Of a stretch of 64,000 nucleotides of DNA, positions 57,485-64,000 are shown one piece after another (the stretch's first letter is position 1; each line of letters begins with the position of its first letter). The DNA lies in contig OY292278.1 of the NCBI GenBank assembly GCA_958496175.1, forward strand, positions 39,866,001-39,930,000, read 5' to 3'. A model generated the notes under the pieces. It did not search any database. It saw only the letters and a list, made by a program, of their open reading frames with translations, and was not told where the DNA came from. Position numbers and translations under genes: made by a program. The DNA comes from Sisyra terminalis (lineage: Eukaryota; Arthropoda; Insecta; Neuroptera; Sisyridae).

Positions 57485-59434
57485 TTACTGTCTTCTATAC
57501 TTTGTTAACTAGCAGCCCCTAAAAATTACTTACTAAATTTAATCTGTATATAGGATGTTATCAATGCATTTTCTATTTATTATATCAAACTATAACTAAG
57601 TAAGAAATCAGATAATACATTCGACATATATAAAAACGGAAGCCTTAAGAAAAACGTTCATTAAAAATTTCACTCGTCAACTGCGAGTAAATCCATCCAG
57701 ACCAATAAAACTTAATGCCTTACGATCATTACATGAACATATTATAAACATATAATAAATAAAAGGAGAGTTGCGTGAAAAATATTTTTTCCATTTGATC
57801 TAATTTTTGCATTCAGCCATCCGCTGTAATAATTGTTTCAGCAGCCCGTAAAATTAATGCGCTATTAGTGGCGCTGTGTAAAAACCTATTTTTAATTTTG
57901 GAACAACAACATGTTATAAGTATATCGAGCATTTAAGAGAGAAAAATTGTACTAAATAATGGCCACTTTTGATTATATAAAAATGTTTTTCACGTTTCCA
58001 AATCTGTTATACATTATTTTATTGGTTCCATTTTCGTATCGAATCGTTTTATAATAACCGAACTTACCACGACTGAATTTTCACGGGGCTAATTACACGA
58101 CGCGAAAATTGGTCTGAAATGTTCATGCATAATGAAAAAGGAGAAAATTAGTTGGGACAAAGAAAATTATTGATAGGAAACCCATTGCTTTCTTTTGGGA
58201 TTGTTGAGGAAAGTTAATTAGATTTTACATATCTAAAAAGGGAGGCCAAAAAAAATTAGTATGCAGTGTTGTGAACTTGGCCGCGGCTCGGTCACGTTAA
58301 ATTTTCTTTTCTTTTCGTATGTCTGTTGGTTGACAAGATGTGAAAAAAAGGCGAAATAAAATGTCAACTTGTACAAACGTTATATATGCTTCCATAGTTT
58401 TTAAGGCATATCTATCTATATAAATATCCCAGCATAAATATGTTGTCAGCCAATTTGCTTTGAACTAACTAGTAAGCAATTTAAACGTCTACAGCGGAAC
58501 ACATTTCACTATTTCTAATTTTCCGTCCCCAAATTTATCACCAAGCCGCCACAAACACATTATATTAAATGACGATATTAATTTTGAATAATTTACTTTT
58601 CATGCGGAAAAACTTTTTCAAACGTTCACCTCGCCAATATCGTGTATGAGATGTCCTTCATCAAATTATTTAAATCTTTGAATATTAAAATCTATTTATT
58701 TTGTTTTGGCTCATATTTTCAGAATAGTTCCACTCATTAGCATTTTCATTTTTTTATTATACACGAAATTTAAAGAGAATGGTCGTTATTCTTTCGTATT
58801 TATGAAGCTTATTAGTTTTTCAAAGCACAACTGTGTTAAACTTTAGTTGAATCAAGGTTTTTAAACTTATGAAATTGTTTCAAAAATAATTTGATATCAT
58901 TTATCTTGCAATGCCAAGTAAACAAAAAATTTTTTTTTAAAGATATTCTGACAAAATCAGTTTAGTTAATTTTTGTTTAATGATACTCCTAAATCTCGAA
59001 AAAATCATTTTTTATTTTGAATCATCTGAAAAATTGGTATAAAAATGTTTGGTCGATTAATTACTTAAGTCTTGTAAAAAACTATTATAATAAGAGCATA
59101 TTTAATTATTAAGACAATAGATAGATCGACAGTAAAAATGAAAACATACAATTGTTGAGATCTATATAAAATTCATAAGTTACTTGAGGATAGCAAAAAA
59201 TGGAACATAATTCGCTTACATTTATTGAATACAAATGGGATGTAATCAAAAAGTAGGATTACTTTTTAAATTTTGCGGACTAAGCACAATCAATAAACGA
59301 TTCATTTTTTTATTATATGGATAGTCACTCTTATTAATCTATTTTTTATTTTAAAGGTATAAAATTTATATGTGTTTTGGTGGGTTGTGGGTTTGGCGAT
59401 TTTATATATAATTGATAAATTGTTACCAAAAATT
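57485..59434. other. No gene recognised; complex non-coding stretches
   Basis: 57,780-58,170 and 58,260-58,560 are less AT-rich, complex and non-coding (for example AATTAATGCGCTATTAGTGG), so they are candidates for conserved regulatory DNA. The remainder is AT-rich. Confidence 0.4.
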
Positions 59435-60058
59435 AGGAGCTGTTAAACGATTTCAATAAATATCACTATTTAATTCAAAGAGTCATTACTAAAGACGGAA
59501 AATTGTTATATGAATATGACGTCGAAACCAAAGCTCAATCATCCCAATGAAAGTGATCTGGAGAACCAAGATCGCCAGGTTGGTTAACAAAAGTTTTGCT
59601 CTGTATTTTCATTGATCACATTAATTTGGTGTATCATGAGTTATTTTCGAAAAATTTTATGGTTATTAAAGAATGTAGCCTTAAAGTAATGGACCGTTTG
59701 CATAAAAAAATATGGATTAAACGTCTAGATTTGAGGAGAAGCAATTCAGAGCTTTTAAATTCCGATAATGCATTCGCTCACACATTGATTTTTCTAGTGC
59801 TTTTTTGGTCAAGGAAAATACCAATATCATGTTTTTGTATTCAAAAGTTATCATGCTTAGATTCCTTGCAATTTTTTATTGCTTTCAAAAGGAAATGTTA
59901 GATAAAAGGATGAAATTTGTCTATAACTATGAATATAAAGATAGCATCACTGAAAAAGCTCCAGAACCTACCGAAAAGCAGAAATCAGAAGGATTTTGAG
60001 AGTTTATAAGGCACTGATTACTATGTTATACCTAAGAATGGTTACTATGAAGGGGATA
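59435..60058 (+). pseudogene. Mariner transposase relic
   Basis: Mariner transposases cut and paste with a DD34D triad. The frame begins ELLNDFNKYHYLIQRVI and then TKDGKLLYEYDVETKAQSS, matching the ITGDESWxYxYDPETKxQSS block; the first Asp is kept and the following Glu is Gly. After two stops it reads SGEPRSPG, LLCIFIDHINLVYHELF, IKRLDLRRSNSELL and SDNAFAHT, so the second Asp is kept. The YSPDLAPCDFF block is scrambled. The C-terminus can be followed to NGYYEGD-like codons near 60,050. Terminal repeats were not identified, and a SINE lies directly downstream. Confidence 0.8.
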
Positions 60059-60107
60059 AATAGATATTGGCGAATAAATAAATACTTTTCGATAAAAACA
60101 AAAAAAA

Positions 60108-60270
60108 ACCTACTGGTGGCCAAGTGGTCTACGTGACCGTTCCTAGACCGGCAGATTTTGAATTCGATTCTTGTATCGAGCAAATTTTCGATATTTCTCG
60201 ATTATGGAATTTTATTAACCTTAGAGTCCTTAGTGGTTATTAAACAACAATAAATGCCATTTAAAAAAAC
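60108..60270 (+). repeat. tRNA-derived SINE, best copy
   Basis: A box TGGCCAAGTGG (60,117-60,127, exact fit to TRGYNNANNGG) and B box GAATTCGATTC (60,160-60,170) lie at the spacing of a Pol III internal promoter. They are followed by TGTATCGAGCAAATTTTCG, TTTTATTAACCTTAGAGTCC and a TAGTGGTTATTAAACAACAA tail. Other copies: 5.4, 42.7, 46.9, 51.8 and 52.2 kb. Confidence 0.75.
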
Positions 60271-63191
60271 AAACAGCAATTATTTTTTGATCACCTCTTG
60301 GATGCATATATACTAAAAATAATCTGTAATCGCTTGGATCAGATTAGTCAGTTAGTTTCTGTGTCTGCAGCTCCTATCTGGCAGATCTGAAATTTTTCTT
60401 TAATAATATTCAATGGCGCATAAATAAAGTATAGTTGTTCACTGAGGCCAAAAAAATTTGTTGCGAAGAGCTTTGGATTGTTTTTTTTTCTGATTTAGGG
60501 TGTCGTGGTAGAAAAAAGTTTGAGAAGCGATTCAATAGATAAATTAAATAGATTCAATAGATAAACATTTTTATAGTAAGCCTAAATTTAACACTATTTA
60601 TAGTAGAAATTATTAATTTTTTCTCTATTCTGCGGATATAATTTTATTTTGAAATAAATTATACGATCTATATACCAAAATACCGGCCCTTAGTACCCTA
60701 GTATAGAATATTTTGAGAATATATTAGTTTTCTTAGCCGTAATATCCCTCAGCGTTTGTTTTTGAAACTCTATGGTATTCGATCAGCTATTCATCTACGG
60801 ATTAAAAGAAATCCATCGGCAAAAGATTTTCTTCTTTAAAAAATTATTTTTAAATTTTGTCAAATTTGCCTGTCCATATGTCACACCCATTTTATTGAAA
60901 GAGTATTGAGACTATAAAGATGAAATATAGAGGAAAGATATATTCTATAATATATTGTGCAAAAAAGTAGCATGATTTTAAAACATTGTTAGAGAAAGCT
61001 ACTTTTCTATAAAAATAAGAGCACATACCGATGTGAAACATGTAACAACACCAATCTTGACAAATATTAAAAATGATTATTTGAAAATAATTTATATCAA
61101 ATTATTTTAACCAACAGTTCATGAACTATGTTGTATGTCCCAAAGTTGTAAAGCTTGATTTTTCTCCATCCTTAATATTACCTCTATGGTGAAAGCTTAA
61201 GAAAAAAAATAAGAGTAACAAGGCGTAAAAAATATTTTAAAAGAATTTTAGTTTATATAAATGTTATTGCCTAGTGTTCCATATACTCTACATTCATTAT
61301 TTGTATAATTTAAACATATTATAGAGTACCCTTTTTACCGAAAACAAACTAACCAAACTGATTTAGACCTGAAAGAATGGAAAGCAAACTGATTAATACT
61401 CGTAAATTTAACTCTGTGTTGTATAAGAAAAGTCCAAGAAATTTATAAAGAAAAAATAATTTTATTTAGTAAATGTCCTTCTAAATATGAGCCAAATTAT
61501 TAGCCTAATATTGAAACTAATATAAATGATTATCGTGTAGGAGAAGAAGCTTAAGTGTTAGTCAATGTGTTGATTAAAGATCTAAGAAAGGTGGGTTTTT
61601 TCAATATTTTAATATGATGTAGTGTCCAAAAGATAACCAACCTTGGAATAATGTTCCAATGTCTGCTTTTCTACATAAATGTTTCGTCTGATGTGCCTGC
61701 TAAACATTAAGCAATACATTGGATAATATATAAAGCATATTTTGAAGGAATTTTTTCTCAAACAAAATATATTACCTAGTTTTTCAGAATGCTCTATTAT
61801 TATTTCTTGTAAATTTTCAACAGTATTTTATTTTTTTTGACCTAGAAGGACCTTTTTAAACTTTTTTCAATATAACAAGTGTTAATTGATCAAATTAATA
61901 CCAATTATCCTGCACTTGAATACATCTGAAAATCTGCATATTATAAACGAATTAATTATTCTACTGACAAAAATTGTAATAGAGAAAATAAATTTGAAGT
62001 ATATGTGAAAGAATTGGATCAATAATCTTATTTTAATTAATACTTGTAATGTCTTTGGCAGTATTATAAAAAAGTTTCACAAAAATTAAAAATATCACTT
62101 TAAAATGCTAAGTATGATTTACTACAAATGAATGTAGAATAAATTTTTAAATTGCGCCACACTTGATATAAAGTTAAAATCAATTGCTAGAGTGAGCATT
62201 AAATGAATGATTTTTCTCATTGATAGAACACAAAATTCGAATTACCAAATTACCATTTAAACGACTTTAAAATTCTCCAATGTATGTGTTTTATCCGTCT
62301 CACTTATTCCGTTTCACTTGAATTACGAACTAAGTGCATAATATATATAGACAGCATTCGAGCTCTTTCTATCTCCGTAAGTACTCACATTATAATAATG
62401 TAATGCAAATATAACGAACAAATTGAAACGAGAACAGTTACAATTCGAGTCGGTCGAGTCGTTGAATGAGCTTTTCTGTGAAAGCTCACAAGAAATGCGC
62501 CCTTGCCGTCCCCGAACCCCAACCCCATCTACGAATCTACTCTCTGGTCTATTACGATGTGTACATTCACTTATATATTGGGTAATGCAGGAATGGTGGC
62601 TCTTAAGAGTGAGCAAATAGACCAAGGGTTGATTCCATTACAACGTCTATTATACAATGATTGGGTCTCAATTGCATTTCGCGAGGAGATAAAGGAAATG
62701 TTCGATGTGAAAGCGCCACGAAATCTATTTGTCCATATAGTCGCATCCCGTCGCAACCCCTTAAGGTCCCCATGTCTCCCACGACAACTGCCTAATTTCC
62801 TTCACGCTCACGAAAGCTATCACGAATTGGCAACTCCAAAGGGAAGAAAAACAACGTTTCCACTTATTATTTATTCTTCAACATATTTCTAACCCTAATT
62901 CGATTAAATGTTCGATGATTTGTATACTTAATGGGATAAGAAAATAAAAAGAAATCCAAATCGAAATAGTTTCTTTCTTTGTTAATCATCTAACTTCTTT
63001 AGAATGCGGTCACCACAATGTTCATATTATTTGATAAAAATTAACTTTATTCTAAATTTGAATTTATTATGCGAGAAAATAAAAAAAAAAATACCAAAAA
63101 TTGATGAAAAAATTAATTTAAAAAAACGGAGTGTTAAATAAAGAGCTTTTGTTTAAATTGTAATTTATAATCGATTTATAAACCATACAGT
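60271..63191. other. No gene recognised; less AT-rich patch at 62.28-62.9 kb
   Basis: 60.3-62.2 kb is AT-rich with nothing assignable. 62,280-62,890 is more complex, with CCCCGAACCCCAACCCC and CACGAAAGC motifs. Open frames on both strands (up to 129 codons on the plus strand) overlap without domain content. A conserved non-coding element or an unrecognised exon are both possible. Confidence 0.4.
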
Positions 63192-63374
63192 CAATGATAG
63201 GAGTTGGTAAACTGCGGCTAAATAGAATCATACTTTTGGTTCTTAAGTAGGTTAATAGAGGGTGCGTATTAACTGCAATAGCCAAAATAAGTTCTTTTCT
63301 TACAATAAATAAAAGTTTTATTATTTTTTTAAATAAAAAATGGTTCTAAACTCCACAAAAGTTGCCGACCCCTG
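63192..63374. mobile_element. hAT-type non-autonomous element, degenerate
   Basis: The right end is the complement of CAGGGGTCGGCAACTTTTG (63,356-63,374), a standard hAT terminus. The left end CAATGATAGGAGTTGGTAAA is a worn match. No target duplication survives. Confidence 0.55.
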
Positions 63375-63616
63375 ATTTAGAATAATGCAAACGATAGAAA
63401 AATCGAGATATAGCTTCATGATTTTCTAAACTTTATATAGATAAATTTATATACAAATATATTATGTGATATTAAATTATATATTCTTTAAATATGATTG
63501 AATATTATTGGAACATTGTTCAATTTTTGTCATAAGACATGAATGATTATAGCTTATTAAATTAGCTTTAAACTGAAAATTAAATCTTAAACATGGTATT
63601 TAAAATTAGATTTTTT

Positions 63617-63930
63617 TGCTAACTTTGAACAGTTATACTGTTTAAACAATATATAAAATATATTGTGGTCAAATTTATGTAATATAATTTACAAAAGTAA
63701 ACTATAAATATAAATTTGAACAAAAGTTCAAACAAATGTACACTAACGTATGGCCAAGAAATCTTCCTCAGTGGTCATCAAGTAGTATTGGATCACTACG
63801 TAACTGCTATGCCATCATCACATAGTTTAAACTATTGTTAAAATTTATATTAATAGTTTACTTCTGTAAATTATATAACATAAATAAGACCATAATATAT
63901 TTTATGTACTGTATAAACATGGTTTATCTT
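63617..63930. mobile_element. MITE, copy 3 of 3
   Basis: GCTAACTTTGAACAGTTATA at the left, AAATATATTGTGGTC, TTGAACAAAAGTTCAAACAA, GTGGTCATCAAGTAGTATTG and GACCATAATATATTTTATGT at the right correspond in order to the copy at 17.44-17.82 kb. Confidence 0.7.
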
Positions 63931-64000
63931 GATTACCAAATCGATAATTTTTACTACCAAGAAATAACTAATTCAGTAATTTAAATAGTTTTCAATTTTT

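Noticed and set aside
62503..62892. 129-codon plus-strand frame with overlapping minus-strand frames
   Set aside because: No domain, poor start context and both strands open together; more likely a less AT-rich non-coding patch.
1..64000. CRISPR array, bacterial operons, phage or viral genes
   Set aside because: No regularly spaced repeats, no long prokaryote-like frames and no recognisable viral proteins; the sequence is eukaryotic in character throughout.

Overview
The window looks like nuclear DNA of an arthropod, most likely an insect. It is strongly AT-rich with long A/T homopolymers. It carries the usual mix of insect transposable elements: Jockey-type and RTE-like LINEs, Penelope-like elements with a GIY-YIG region, Tc1/mariner/IS630-type transposons, hAT-type and TTAA-type non-autonomous elements, and a tRNA-derived SINE. 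A beetle is possible but is only a guess. I found no host protein-coding gene, no intact tRNA or rRNA gene and no CRISPR array. Almost every open frame is short, and several of the longest begin with GTG or TTG, which would not serve as normal starts in a nuclear gene.

Layout. 0-10 kb: mostly unique DNA, with a lone LINE 3' end (2.97 kb), a small hammerhead-bearing element (4.8-5.0 kb), a 30-bp perfect palindrome (6.07 kb), a 206-bp tandem duplication (6.54 kb) and an RTE-like repeat (8.84-9.79 kb). 10-20 kb: a 633-bp Tc1-type MITE, two Penelope-like coding fragments, one copy of a 1.1-kb repeat, two Jockey-type LINE relics, a MITE and a decayed IS630/mariner-like transposase. 20-32 kb: the most structured part. 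It has a Penelope-type palindrome with two hammerhead motifs and a 14-bp target duplication, a hairpin made of two inverted transposase tails, a hAT insertion with a perfect 8-bp duplication, and a 648-bp foldback element with a 9-bp duplication. 33-46 kb: a tandem repeat, a TTAA-flanked element, RTE-like LINE tails, the inverted second copy of the 1.1-kb repeat, a hAT-type element, and a cluster of LINEs in which one LINE sits inside another. 47-60 kb: a Tc1-like transposase with an apparent spliceosomal intron, SINE copies, a LINE whose uninterrupted target survives as a nearby duplicate, a minus-strand RTE-like LINE and a mariner relic. 60-64 kb: mostly unique AT-rich DNA with a hAT-type element and a MITE.

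How the parts work together. Nothing forms a pathway. The window reads as a gene desert or the inside of a very large intron, repeatedly hit by transposons. Several insertions can be dated relative to each other because target-site duplications or uninterrupted duplicate copies are still visible. Between them lie islands of less AT-rich, complex, non-coding sequence (about 3.6, 24.2-24.7, 28.1, 35.1, 55.2, 57.8-58.5 and 62.4 kb) that could be conserved regulatory DNA; this is inference. The most interesting signals are the paired hammerhead motifs in the palindrome at 22.9-23.6 kb, the transposase hairpin at 25.44-26.02 kb, the in-frame intron in the Tc1 transposase, and a duplicated short reading frame of unknown origin at 26.5-26.9 kb.
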